Assembly: GCF_000010305.1 (NCBI RefSeq)
Contig: NC_012489.1
Coordinates: 3,231,646 to 3,295,645, forward strand
Source: Gemmatimonas aurantiaca T-27
GTDB lineage: Bacteria > Gemmatimonadota > Gemmatimonadetes > Gemmatimonadales > Gemmatimonadaceae
Length of the DNA: 64,000 nucleotides
Direction: 5' to 3'
Positions 35,602 through 44,173 of the stretch are shown here, in pieces (the stretch's first letter is position 1; each line of letters opens with the position of its first letter). The notes under the pieces were generated by a model, which saw only the letters and a program-made list of their open reading frames with translations, made no database searches and was not told the DNA's origin. The translations under genes and the position numbers were made by a program.

Positions 35602-38145
35602 ATGGGTCAGCGTCAAACTCTTCCAGTCCTGCCACTGCGCGGGACGGTCATGTTCCCCGGGATCACCGCGCCGATTGCGGCGGGGCGCCCGGGCACCCTG
35701 CGTGCCATTGAAACGGCCCTCAAGGGTGACCGCCTGGTCTTCGCCGTCGCCCAGCGCGACAACACCGAAGAGCCGGCGCCGGACATTCTCTTCACCACGG
35801 GCGTCATTGCCCGCATCGGGCAGGTGCAGCGCGGCCTTGGCGGCGTCCAGCTCCTGCTGCAGGGCGAGCAGCGCGCCACGGCCCTCCACTACTCCGAAGT
35901 GGAGGGGCATCTCACGGCGGTGATTGTCCCGGCCGAGGAGATGATGCCGCTGGATCTCAAGGATCCGGCCTTCGAGGCGCTCCATAAGGAAGCGCGCGAA
36001 CGGGCGGCGGAACTGGGCGAAAAGCGCGGTCTCCCCGAGGAAGTCGTGCACCAGGTGCTCGATTCCGTCGAGGACGCCGGTCGCTTCGCCGACCTCGTCG
36101 CCGGTTACATCGAACTCACCGTGCCGGAAAAGCAGGGGCTCCTCGAAACGCTCAGCGTGGAGGAACGGCTGCGCCGGGTGCTGGTGCACGTGCAGCGCCA
36201 GATCGGCCTCCTGGAAGCCCAGGAAGACATCAAGAGTCAGGTGCAGGAGGAACTGGGCGAGCGCCAGCGCGAGATGTTCCTGCGCGAGCAGCTCAAGGCC
36301 ATTCAGAAGGAGTTGGGTGACGATGACTCCAGCAAGGAGATCATCGAACTGCGCGAAAAGCTCAGCAAGCTCGAACTCCCCAAGGAGGCGCGCGCGGAAG
36401 TGGAGCGCGAGCTGGGACGTCTCGAACGGGCCGGCCGCGAAAGCATGGAAGCGCAGGTCATCCGCACCTATCTCGAGTGGATCGCCGAGCTGCCGTGGAA
36501 TGAGCGCTCGGATGACCATCTCGAACTGGCCCGGTCGGGCGAGATCCTCGACGAGGACCACTACGGCCTCAAGGAAGTGAAGGATCGCATCCTGGAATTC
36601 CTGGCGGTCCGTCAGTTGCGCGCCCAGCAGGTGGCTGCCGAAGTGGCGACCACGGGTGAATTCCCGGTGTCGAAACTCAAGGGCGACACCTCGGATGCCA
36701 ATCCGGCACTCAGCACCACGGCCAACGAAGACCGGCAGATCACGGACACGCGCGAAGCCAAGTCCCGTGCCATGGCACGCGGACCGATTCTGCTGTTCAA
36801 CGGCCCGCCGGGCGTGGGCAAGACCAGTATCGCGAAATCGATCGCGCGCTCGCTGGGCCGTGAATACGTGCGTGTCGCGCTTGGCGGTGCCCGCGACGAA
36901 GCCGACATTCGCGGTCACCGGCGCACCTACGTGGGTGCCATGCCGGGACGCATCATCCAGGGGATGAAGCAGGCGGGCAGCCGCAATCCGGTCTTCCTGC
37001 TCGACGAAGTCGACAAGCTGGGGCAGTCGTATCAGGGTGACCCGTCGAGTGCCCTGCTCGAAGTGCTCGACCCGGCGCAGAACGATTCGTTCACCGATCA
37101 CTATCTGGGCGTGCCGTTCGACCTGAGCGAAGTGCTGTTCATCGCCACGTCGAACTTCATCCAGAACATTCCCGGTCCGCTGCTCGACCGCATGGAAGTC
37201 GTGGACTTCTCGGGCTACACCGAGCGGGAGAAGAAAGAGATCGCGCTGTCGTACCTCATTCCGCGGCAGCTCGAGGAATCCGGTCTCGCCGGGCGTGGCC
37301 TGTCTTTCACCGACGATGCGGTGATGAAGGTGATCAGCGAGTACACCCGAGAGTCGGGCGTGCGTCAGCTCGAGCGCCAGCTTGGCGCCGTGGCTCGCAA
37401 GGTGGCGCGTCGTGTGGCCATGGGAGACAGTGGCACGATCGACGACAAGGTCATCAGCGCCGACGAAGTGCGTGAACTGCTCGGTCGTCCCAAGGTGCAC
37501 CCCGAACGGGCGAACGAGCACGACGAGGTGGGTATCTCCACCGGCATGTATTACACGCCGATGGGTGGTGACATCATGTTCGTGGAAGCCAGCATCCGGC
37601 GCGGGATCACTCGGTCGAGCGACGAGGAAGAGCCCACGCGTGTTGGTCCCATCGCGCTGATTCTCACCGGACAGCTCGGCGATGTGATGAAGGAAAGCGC
37701 CCGCGCAGCGCTGACCTACGCCACGAACAACGCCGACCTGCTGGGCATCCCGCGTGAGCGGATGCAGAGCGCGAGCGAAGCGCACATTCACGTACCGGCG
37801 GGCGCCATCCCCAAGGATGGTCCCAGTGCCGGTATCGCGATTGCCACCGCACTCGTGAGCGAGCTGTCCAACCGCAAGGTACGGCGCGACGTCTCGATGA
37901 CCGGCGAGATCACGCTGCGTGGTCGTGTGTTGCCCATCGGCGGCGTGAAGGAGAAAGTCCTGGGTGCCCATCGTGCCGGCATCAAGGAAGTCATCATCCC
38001 CAAGGCCAACGAAGCGGATCTCGAGGATGTGCCGGACGAAGTGCGCGCGCAGCTCACGTTCCATCCCGTGGAGACGCTGAGCGAAGTGCTGGCGATTGCG
38101 CTGGTGGAAGCACCGGCGCCGGCCGAAGAACTCGTCGGCGTGTAA
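35602..38145 (+). CDS. lon: ATP-dependent Lon protease
   Basis: 847 residues from ATG 35602 (MGQRQTLPVLPLRGTVMFPG, matching known Lon N-termini). The N-terminal substrate-binding domain is followed by an AAA+ domain with Walker A GPPGVGKT (about 401-408) and Walker B FLLDEVDK. The serine-lysine dyad is Ser742 (PKDGPSAG) and Lys783 (GGVKEK). Lon degrades misfolded and regulatory proteins. Compared with E. coli Lon, about 45 residues are inserted between the helical domain and Walker A (about 345-392). A short in-frame extension upstream to 35551 does not fit the family. A long terminator follows. Confidence 0.96.
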   Translation: MGQRQTLPVLPLRGTVMFPGITAPIAAGRPGTLRAIETALKGDRLVFAVAQRDNTEEPAPDILFTTGVIARIGQVQRGLGGVQLLLQGEQRATALHYSEVEGHLTAVIVPAEEMMPLDLKDPAFEALHKEARERAAELGEKRGLPEEVVHQVLDSVEDAGRFADLVAGYIELTVPEKQGLLETLSVEERLRRVLVHVQRQIGLLEAQEDIKSQVQEELGERQREMFLREQLKAIQKELGDDDSSKEIIELREKLSKLELPKEARAEVERELGRLERAGRESMEAQVIRTYLEWIAELPWNERSDDHLELARSGEILDEDHYGLKEVKDRILEFLAVRQLRAQQVAAEVATTGEFPVSKLKGDTSDANPALSTTANEDRQITDTREAKSRAMARGPILLFNGPPGVGKTSIAKSIARSLGREYVRVALGGARDEADIRGHRRTYVGAMPGRIIQGMKQAGSRNPVFLLDEVDKLGQSYQGDPSSALLEVLDPAQNDSFTDHYLGVPFDLSEVLFIATSNFIQNIPGPLLDRMEVVDFSGYTEREKKEIALSYLIPRQLEESGLAGRGLSFTDDAVMKVISEYTRESGVRQLERQLGAVARKVARRVAMGDSGTIDDKVISADEVRELLGRPKVHPERANEHDEVGISTGMYYTPMGGDIMFVEASIRRGITRSSDEEEPTRVGPIALILTGQLGDVMKESARAALTYATNNADLLGIPRERMQSASEAHIHVPAGAIPKDGPSAGIAIATALVSELSNRKVRRDVSMTGEITLRGRVLPIGGVKEKVLGAHRAGIKEVIIPKANEADLEDVPDEVRAQLTFHPVETLSEVLAIALVEAPAPAEELVGV

Positions 38146-38150
38146 GGGAA

Positions 38151-38202
38151 ACGACAAGGGGGCCGGCGGGAGCGATGGTGCTCCTGCCGGCCCCTTTGTC
38201 GT
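38151..38202. terminator. Long bidirectional hairpin after lon
   Basis: A 23-bp stem (38151-38173 with 38180-38202) encloses the 6-base loop GATGGT; two positions are G-T wobbles. CCCCTTTGTCGT on the right arm is only weakly T-rich. It lies between convergent lon and the small lipoprotein gene ending at 38231. Confidence 0.8.
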
Positions 38203-38230
38203 TGTCACCGTTGACCTGCGGAATGAATGT

Positions 38231-38734
38231 CTACGGCCGCACCGTGAAGTTCAGCGACGGCGCCTCCCAGATCGTGGTACTGCCCCGCAGCACACGGAAC
38301 GTCATGCGTGATGCCCCGGCGGCCTGGCCAGTCAGTGTGCCGCCACGCCGGTCGCCTTCCCATCGCGCCCGCGTGGGATCTTCGATCACCACGGGCACGG
38401 AATAGTCCGTGCGGCTCTCGAGTGACTGCCATTCCGATCGGGGTGGCACATCGTGATCGTCCGCCGCGCGGCCCTGCGTGATGAAGTACACCCGCAACTC
38501 CCGTCGGCCACCGACGTTCACCACCGGGAAACCATGCCAATGGGCGTCATGAGAGAACATGACCTCACCAGTACCCACATCCTCCACGACCATGCCGGCC
38601 ACCTGTAGCGCGGGAGGTGTCACCGTGGGATTGGTGGCATCACTGCCACCACAGGCAGCCAGCAATGTGGCGACCGGCAAGGCACGCACGAGAAAATGTT
38701 GACGGCGCAGAGCGCGCATCAGGCGTCGAGTCAT
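38231..38734 (-). CDS. Small lipoprotein, last gene of a putative zinc-uptake operon
   Basis: 167 residues from ATG 38734, overlapping the previous gene's stop by 4 bases (ATGA). The lipoprotein signal ends ATLLAAC. A His-containing segment, MFSHDAHWHGFPVVNV (about 56-71), lies near the N-terminus. The C-terminal MTFRVLRGSTTIWEAPSLNFTVRP-type ending (read from position 140 on) aligns with that of the neighbouring lipoprotein, TRVRFLIWHETHADLV and so on, although the His residues of that motif are absent here. I recognise no named family. Its place in the operon with AztD-like and ZnuD-like proteins suggests a periplasmic metal-handling role, which is inference. Confidence 0.7.
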   Translation of the reverse strand: MTRRLMRALRRQHFLVRALPVATLLAACGGSDATNPTVTPPALQVAGMVVEDVGTGEVMFSHDAHWHGFPVVNVGGRRELRVYFITQGRAADDHDVPPRSEWQSLESRTDYSVPVVIEDPTRARWEGDRRGGTLTGQAAGASRMTFRVLRGSTTIWEAPSLNFTVRP

Positions 38735-39219
38735 ACCATCTCCAGAAAGCGGGACATCTGGCACTGACCGGCCGGCCGCACCTGCACATCGAGCCATGGC
38801 GTCACGAGATCGGCGTGCGTTTCGTGCCAGATGAGAAAGCGCACGCGGGTGGTGCCCGGTGCCAACGGAATGAGTCGCCCGCGTCCGCGCAGCGGCTCCC
38901 AGGTCACGAGTGGGTCTTCACTTTCGCCGCGCACATCGAGGTCGCGGCGCGAGACCAGATCGACCGGCATTCCGCGAAAGTCCAGCGCGTGCGGAATGAA
39001 CGTGCGCACCTGGCCGTCGCACAGGACCAGCGGTCCACCACTCCACGTACGGTTGTCCGTGGTGCGGACCATGATCGACGCATCGGTGGAATCCGTCAGC
39101 ATCAACTCGGCCACTTCAGCGTGCGGCGTGACAACGGCAATAGGATGCTCACACGCCGACAGCAGTGCGGAACTCGCCAGCAGGCATGCCATGGTTCGCA
39201 GAGACAAGGAGCCTACCAT
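38731..39219 (-). CDS. Small lipoprotein with C-terminal WHETHAD motif
   Basis: 162 residues from ATG 39219, two bases after the receptor's stop codon. The signal ends LLSAC (Cys at about 23). The mature part is beta-rich. Its end has the pattern VRFLIWHETHADLVTPWLDV, read to the last residues, with two His that could bind metal. It shares this ending with the next gene, so the two are tandem paralogues. I recall similar His-containing endings in proteins near bacterial zinc-uptake genes, but I cannot name a characterised family. It lies between the receptor gene and its paralogue and overlaps the latter by 4 bases. Confidence 0.7.
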   Translation of the reverse strand: MVGSLSLRTMACLLASSALLSACEHPIAVVTPHAEVAELMLTDSTDASIMVRTTDNRTWSGGPLVLCDGQVRTFIPHALDFRGMPVDLVSRRDLDVRGESEDPLVTWEPLRGRGRLIPLAPGTTRVRFLIWHETHADLVTPWLDVQVRPAGQCQMSRFLEMV

Positions 39220-39221
39220 GG

Positions 39222-41549
39222 TTACCAACTCCAGCGATAAAGAAGGCGCATATTGCGGCCCGGTTGCGGGGCCACCTGCTTGGCACGCCACAGGTGATCA
39301 CGCCAATCGGTGTTGAGCGCGTTCTCCAGTGACAGCGTGACCTCATGCAGTTGTGTGCCCAGCATCCAGCGTCTCCCCACACTGGCCTGCAGTTGCATCC
39401 ACGCCGAGGTACCACAGAACTCGGCGGGTAGGAGAGCGGGAGCGGCGTGGCCAGCCACTTGGCTTCCGGTCTGCGCCGCAGCCAGCACACAGGTGGTGGC
39501 GCCCAACGTGAACGGCGCTGGTGGCACACGCGACTGACGGGCCGCCGCATCGATGCCCAAGGACCCACTCCATCGCCCACCTTCCCAGCGGCTTTCCGCA
39601 CGCGCCCGGAGCGGAGGCATGGCGGGTAGTGGTACCCATACACTGTCGGCGCGCTGCGTTCCATGCACCCACGACACGGTGCCGTCGATGCTCAACGCCC
39701 GCAGCCGTGGTGCGCGCCACACCACACGCGCCTCGGCACCATGCATGCGGGCATTGGCCTGATCGGCCTGATACACGTTGTATCGACGCAACCGCGGATC
39801 ACGCACAGGCTCGCCGGTCACCGAGTCGACGAGGGGCCGTTGATAAATGAAGTCTCGGACACGCATGACAAACCACGCCGCGTCCACGCGCCATGCTCCG
39901 CGTTCGATGCGCGTGAATACATCACCGCCCATACCATGTTCAGCGCGCAATTCGGGGTTGCCCACCTCGTACGCGTAGGTGGCAAGGTGTGGACCGGCCG
40001 AGAAGAGTTCTTCGATGGCGGGCGGACGAAACGCTCTTGTCGCGCTCATGCCCATGGTGACACCTGCATACGGCTCCCACGCCAGCCCGACACTGCCGGT
40101 GGGTGCCGAAAAGGCACGGGTCCGCACGTTGCGCACCAGTCGCGTTTCCGTGCTGTCGAGCGGTGTGATACGCGCGCGGTCCACGCGCAGTCCCCACTGC
40201 AATCGCAGCGGTCGATTGCGGCCGACAAGCGAGTCGAGTGCCCACTCTTCCATCACAAACAACGCCGAAGAACGCAGCACACCTGGGCGCGTGCCGGTGT
40301 AGCTACCGGCGGCGCGAAAGTCGCGCCATTGATGCCACACGCCCACACTGCCCTGCACCGGCACTCCCATGCGCCGATGGTACTGTGCCAACGCGTCGGT
40401 GTTCGACATGAGCTGACCGAAGCGTGTGCCAACAAAGCCACCGCGCTCCAGTTCGGACTGTTCGAATCGCACATACTGCGAAGACGCGGTCACCTGCGTG
40501 ACCCGGGGCCATGCGCCCCCACCGGTCACCTGCGCGGCGTCAGGCGCGCGCCACGAGGCATCGACACGGCCACTGCGACGCGCGAGATCCACATACACAC
40601 CGCCGTCGTGTGCACCTGGCAGGACCACACCACCGAAGCTTCCCGGTACGCCATAGGCACTTTGCACATCGCGTACGGCAGCCCCAACACGCCACGTGCC
40701 ACCAAGCGCCGGAAGATCGACCAACGCACCACCCGCCCCGACATCGTGGCCCCGGACATCGGAGAAGGGCAGTTGCCCGTGCGGCGTGCGCGTATCGCCG
40801 GCCGTGCGCCAGGAACCGCTTGTGCGCCAACTGAACGCGCCAAGCCCGCCACGCAACTGTCCGTGCGCCACCCCTCCGTCATTCACCGACTCACCCTGCA
40901 CACTGAACACGCCGGCCAACACGCGCGTCTGTCGCTCGGCGGGAACATCGTCGCGCACCACATTGATCACGCCACCCAGACTGTTGCTGCCGAACAGCAG
41001 CCCCGCGGGACCACGCACCACTTCCACACGCCGCGCGGTCATCGGATCGATCGTGACAGCGTGATCCGGCGCGGTGGTGGCAATGTCACCGGTGCGCTGT
41101 CCATCCTCGAGCACCAGTACACGATCACCCGACAGCCCACGGATGACTGGTTGAGTGGCCATGGGGCCGTTGCTGCGCGCGGTGACGCCGGGCTCACCGG
41201 CCAGTGTGGCGGCAATGGACGGCGCCAGTCGTCGATCGAGTTGGCGTCCCTCGAGGACCGTGGCCGGTCGCACCAGTGTGGGCCCACTGCCTTGCACGGC
41301 GCTGATCCGCACGGCCCCGAGCACCTGCGCGCGAGACAAGTCACGAGACGAGTCGCGAGAGGCGGCCCGTTGCGTTGTATCGCGTCGCACGGTGTCAGCG
41401 CCCGTCGTAGCAGGTCGTGTCTGCGCGATGCCCTGCCCGGTGGTCGTGCACGAGAACGCGATCACCCACCATGCCACATGCCCATGGCACCACCGCCGCA
41501 GCACCGGACGGTCGGGAGACCGCCCAGTGCATTCGTATCCGAGATTCAC
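39222..41549 (-). CDS. TonB-dependent receptor, ZnuD-like (putative zinc receptor)
   Basis: 775 residues. A hydrophobic leader (to about 42) is followed by a plug domain (about 75-200) with PVIRGLSGDRVLVLEDGQR, TTAPDHAVTIDP and VEVVRGPAGLLFGSNSLGG, then the barrel. The segment around FSAGPHLATYAYEVGNPEL and the plug signatures match the ZnuD subfamily of zinc receptors (Neisseria ZnuD has GPHxAT...EIGNP). Unlike the receptor at 775-3456 it has no STN domain, so it does not signal through FecR. A Cys pair late in the barrel (around residues 693 and 714) may form a loop disulfide. The gene starts 9 bases after the AztD-like gene and a lipoprotein gene begins 2 bases after its stop. Zinc as substrate is inference from family and neighbours. 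Confidence 0.85.
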   Translation of the reverse strand: MNLGYECTGRSPDRPVLRRWCHGHVAWWVIAFSCTTTGQGIAQTRPATTGADTVRRDTTQRAASRDSSRDLSRAQVLGAVRISAVQGSGPTLVRPATVLEGRQLDRRLAPSIAATLAGEPGVTARSNGPMATQPVIRGLSGDRVLVLEDGQRTGDIATTAPDHAVTIDPMTARRVEVVRGPAGLLFGSNSLGGVINVVRDDVPAERQTRVLAGVFSVQGESVNDGGVAHGQLRGGLGAFSWRTSGSWRTAGDTRTPHGQLPFSDVRGHDVGAGGALVDLPALGGTWRVGAAVRDVQSAYGVPGSFGGVVLPGAHDGGVYVDLARRSGRVDASWRAPDAAQVTGGGAWPRVTQVTASSQYVRFEQSELERGGFVGTRFGQLMSNTDALAQYHRRMGVPVQGSVGVWHQWRDFRAAGSYTGTRPGVLRSSALFVMEEWALDSLVGRNRPLRLQWGLRVDRARITPLDSTETRLVRNVRTRAFSAPTGSVGLAWEPYAGVTMGMSATRAFRPPAIEELFSAGPHLATYAYEVGNPELRAEHGMGGDVFTRIERGAWRVDAAWFVMRVRDFIYQRPLVDSVTGEPVRDPRLRRYNVYQADQANARMHGAEARVVWRAPRLRALSIDGTVSWVHGTQRADSVWVPLPAMPPLRARAESRWEGGRWSGSLGIDAAARQSRVPPAPFTLGATTCVLAAAQTGSQVAGHAAPALLPAEFCGTSAWMQLQASVGRRWMLGTQLHEVTLSLENALNTDWRDHLWRAKQVAPQPGRNMRLLYRWSW

Positions 41550-41558
41550 TGGCTGGTG

Positions 41559-42830
41559 TTACTTCTGCAGCGTGCGATTCTCCGGCACGCCGAGCAACAC
41601 GATACGTTCCGGTGTGCCACCCACGGTCATCGTGCGGGCAAGCGTCGGCACACCAGTGGCACTGATGGCCAGTTCGAGCACACGTCCCTGCGTCGGGCTG
41701 GTGAGATACACGGTGCCTTCTGCCACCGCGAAGAACGGCGTGAGCACGGTACCACTGGTCGGCATGACCGGTGTGGCCGCGTTCAGCGTGCCAGTCACCT
41801 GTCGGGTGGCGATGTCGACGATGTAGAGATTGCCGGAACGCCCCAGCACCACGGCGTACTTGCCACTGTAGTCGAAGCCGGCGGTCCAATCGAGATCGCT
41901 GTTGGGCAGCACGATGGGCTGCATGGTGCGTGCACCGGCATTGGTGACCCCCAGACTGCGGGTCTGCGTGCTCACCGTCTGTCCGCGAATGGACATGAGC
42001 ACCAGGAACTGCGTCTGACTGTGATGCGCCCACACGGTGCTGACGCCAAAACGCGGATCGGTGGCGTGTGTGAGCTTGGTGAACGTCGGACCAGTGCTCG
42101 TGGCGCTGACGAGCAGCCCGCCATCAGCACAGCCATACAGGGAGCCAGTGCTGTTTCCGGCCAGTCCGTGCAGTCCCGTGCAATCACGATTGCGAGCCAC
42201 TTCCTGTCCGGCGCGGTTGTAGACCACCACCCCAAGCGGTGACGTGCCAACGGCGGGATCGCGCAGCGAGGCAGAGAAGAAGTTGCCGTCGGCCATCGCC
42301 ATGCCGGCACCGTGGTGCGCGGAGCCGGTGTTGATGGTCATGTTTGGCGCCAGGCTCCCGCCTGCCACGGCCTGTTCGCTGAAGAAGCGCACATTGCCGG
42401 AGCCATCGAAGTGCACGGAAACCTGGTCACCGATGTAGTTGCCGTGGATGGGCACCGAGTCGGTGAAGTAGCCGATCAGACGAGGAGTACTCAACACGCC
42501 GCGGTCGCCTTGGGCGTACACGCCGCCATCGATGAAGCCCACACGATTGCGCGTCTGGAAGTGCGCGAACGCGACCCGGCCCTTGGGCGAATAGAGGTAC
42601 GTGATGCGGGACGGCAGCCCGCCGAGGGAATCGACGCGCTGTCCGGTGGCCGCATGGAACACCCGCGCAAACGGCGCCGTGTCCGACACCACGAGGCGGC
42701 GGTACTCCGAACTGGGCGCAGTGTTGCCGCCATTGCCCCCGGTCGGGCTGTCGTCGTCGCTGCAGGCGGCGAGTGCGAGAGCGCCGAGAGCAACAATCGG
42801 CAGGCGATGGCGGAATCGATGAAGCGACAT
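41559..42830 (-). CDS. AztD-like beta-propeller lipoprotein (putative zinc metallochaperone)
   Basis: 423 residues from ATG 42830. The lipoprotein signal ends LALAAC, Cys23. The remainder is a repeated beta structure (YRRLVVSD..VFHAATGQRVDSL, LVVYNRAGQEV-like units) consistent with a seven-bladed propeller. His motifs include the HGNYIGD region, SAHHGAGMAMADG and VWAHHSQ, which recall the propeller zinc chaperone AztD that feeds the AztC solute-binding protein. It is the first gene of an operon with the ZnuD-like receptor. AztD is soluble periplasmic in characterised systems, so a lipid-anchored form would be a variation. Alternative: a generic propeller lipoprotein. Confidence 0.65.
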   Translation of the reverse strand: MSLHRFRHRLPIVALGALALAACSDDDSPTGGNGGNTAPSSEYRRLVVSDTAPFARVFHAATGQRVDSLGGLPSRITYLYSPKGRVAFAHFQTRNRVGFIDGGVYAQGDRGVLSTPRLIGYFTDSVPIHGNYIGDQVSVHFDGSGNVRFFSEQAVAGGSLAPNMTINTGSAHHGAGMAMADGNFFSASLRDPAVGTSPLGVVVYNRAGQEVARNRDCTGLHGLAGNSTGSLYGCADGGLLVSATSTGPTFTKLTHATDPRFGVSTVWAHHSQTQFLVLMSIRGQTVSTQTRSLGVTNAGARTMQPIVLPNSDLDWTAGFDYSGKYAVVLGRSGNLYIVDIATRQVTGTLNAATPVMPTSGTVLTPFFAVAEGTVYLTSPTQGRVLELAISATGVPTLARTMTVGGTPERIVLLGVPENRTLQK

Positions 42831-42858
42831 GGCGGGCATACCGGGGATGGGGTGGGCA

Positions 42859-42878
42859 GTTGGCTATTGATTACCAAC
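42859..42878. promoter_or_regulatory. Inverted repeat downstream of the zinc-operon promoter
   Basis: GTTGG (42859-42863) and CCAAC (42874-42878) flank 10 bases in an otherwise AT-rich run. On the minus strand it lies just after the probable transcription start and would suit a repressor site such as a Zur-like protein, but it does not match a Zur consensus I can quote. Confidence 0.35.
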
Positions 42879-42893
42879 TATCATCTACATCCC

Positions 42894-42923
42894 AGCATAC
42901 AACCGTCGCTAGTGCGATGTCAA
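42894..42923 (-). promoter_or_regulatory. Sigma-70-type promoter of the putative zinc operon
   Basis: On the minus strand TTGACA (42918-42923) and TATGCT (42894-42899) are separated by 18 bases, a full -35 and a 4/6 -10 match. It lies about 64 bases before the AztD-like start, in an unusually AT-rich pocket. Confidence 0.65.
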
Positions 42924-42967
42924 TATCATTAAAGACTGGAAGAAATTTCGCTTGCCCTGCACGCTGC

Positions 42968-44155
42968 TCAGGCGCGGGTCAGCTCCCGCAACACGAGACG
43001 GGTCACACGTCGGGCCACCCCTTCGGCCGAGGCGTCCCCGTGTGCAATGGCCGCGGCCACGGCCCGCTCTTCGAGCGCGCCAAGCCGCGCCCCCAACTGC
43101 AAACGATGTGTCGCCCGGGCATACCGATCGAGCTCGTGCTGCAGAGCACTGGAGGCACGTCGGGTGCGTTCCACCTGCAGTAGTGGAGCCTCCGCGCCAG
43201 CGATGGCCTTGAGTGGAACGACCTCGACCTGTGATGCCTGGAAGTCGGTCGAGACCGCCCCCGGCACACCCAGATCGATCCAGAGCGCCGGCTGCTCACG
43301 TGTGACAACGGCCGCTTCAAATGCCGGCAGCACCAGCGGCGATGTGACATGCACCGCGAAGATCACGACATCCGCCGCCACCATGGCCGTGTCGCGCTCC
43401 GTCCATGGCAACGCCGTCACGTCGAATCGTTCGGCAGTGGCGGCAGCCCGTTCGTCAGTGCGGCTGGTGACGTCGATGTGCATGGGAGGCAACGCAGCGC
43501 CGCCCCCTGCACTGCGCTCACGCAGCGCTTCGAGTGTACTACGCGCGGCGTCACCGGAACCGACGACGAGCACACGCAGCGGTGTCAGCGGATCACCATT
43601 CGCAGACGCCGTGCGCGTGCGGCACTGCATCAGGATCCGCTCGGCTACGCGATCACCCAGCGTTGGATCTCCATCGGATCCCATGGCGCCGCGGATATGC
43701 CGCGCGGCATCGATGGACTGACGAAACAGCGCATCGATGGGCCCACACGCGGTGCCGGCCTCACAAGCCGCCGTCCACGCGCGCCGCACCTGCCCCAGGA
43801 TCTCCGGTTCACCATAGCGCGCCGACTGCATACCGGACGCCACCGAAAACAGGTGGCGCACCGCGAGGTCAGCATCGACACGATCGATACGGACATTGGG
43901 CCCGCCTGAGCCACGGGCCGCATCACCGGTGTCCCCGATGACTTCGGTCACGAACCACTCACCGAGTTCTTCTTCACCCCACCAGTACAACTCGGTGCGG
44001 TGGCAGGTGCTGAGCAGCACGGCCGAGGACTCACGCGCCCGGAGCGAAGCCAGCAGTGCGTCGGTGCGTTCGGCGGAGAGGCGAAGACGACCCACACGTT
44101 CCGCGGAATTCGCGGCGTGGGATACGCCAATGACATGGAAGGGAAGCAGGAACAC
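42968..44155 (-). CDS. hemA: Glutamyl-tRNA reductase
   Basis: 395 residues. It makes glutamate-1-semialdehyde from glutamyl-tRNA with NADPH, the first step of C5-type tetrapyrrole synthesis. The catalytic Cys51 lies in STCHRTELYW, where the usual STCNRTE has Asn replaced by His52. GEPEILGQVRRAW is the GExQILGQV segment, and LVVGSGDAARSTLEAL is the NADPH site. The C-terminal dimerisation helices are complete. It follows hemH by 18 bases and the two form a heme operon. The start MFLLPFHVIGVSH fits the family's first strand. Confidence 0.92.
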   Translation of the reverse strand: MFLLPFHVIGVSHAANSAERVGRLRLSAERTDALLASLRARESSAVLLSTCHRTELYWWGEEELGEWFVTEVIGDTGDAARGSGGPNVRIDRVDADLAVRHLFSVASGMQSARYGEPEILGQVRRAWTAACEAGTACGPIDALFRQSIDAARHIRGAMGSDGDPTLGDRVAERILMQCRTRTASANGDPLTPLRVLVVGSGDAARSTLEALRERSAGGGAALPPMHIDVTSRTDERAAATAERFDVTALPWTERDTAMVAADVVIFAVHVTSPLVLPAFEAAVVTREQPALWIDLGVPGAVSTDFQASQVEVVPLKAIAGAEAPLLQVERTRRASSALQHELDRYARATHRLQLGARLGALEERAVAAAIAHGDASAEGVARRVTRLVLRELTRA

Positions 44156-44173
44156 GGGAGCGTCTCGAACGCG

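Noticed and set aside
35590-38208. An open frame of 872 codons on the minus strand opposite lon
   Set aside because: It mirrors the high-GC codon pattern of lon, has no family features and is rich in His/Arg/Gly as expected of a shadow frame. Similar long shadows at 2753-5116, 39663-42242 and 59307-61244 were dropped for the same reason.
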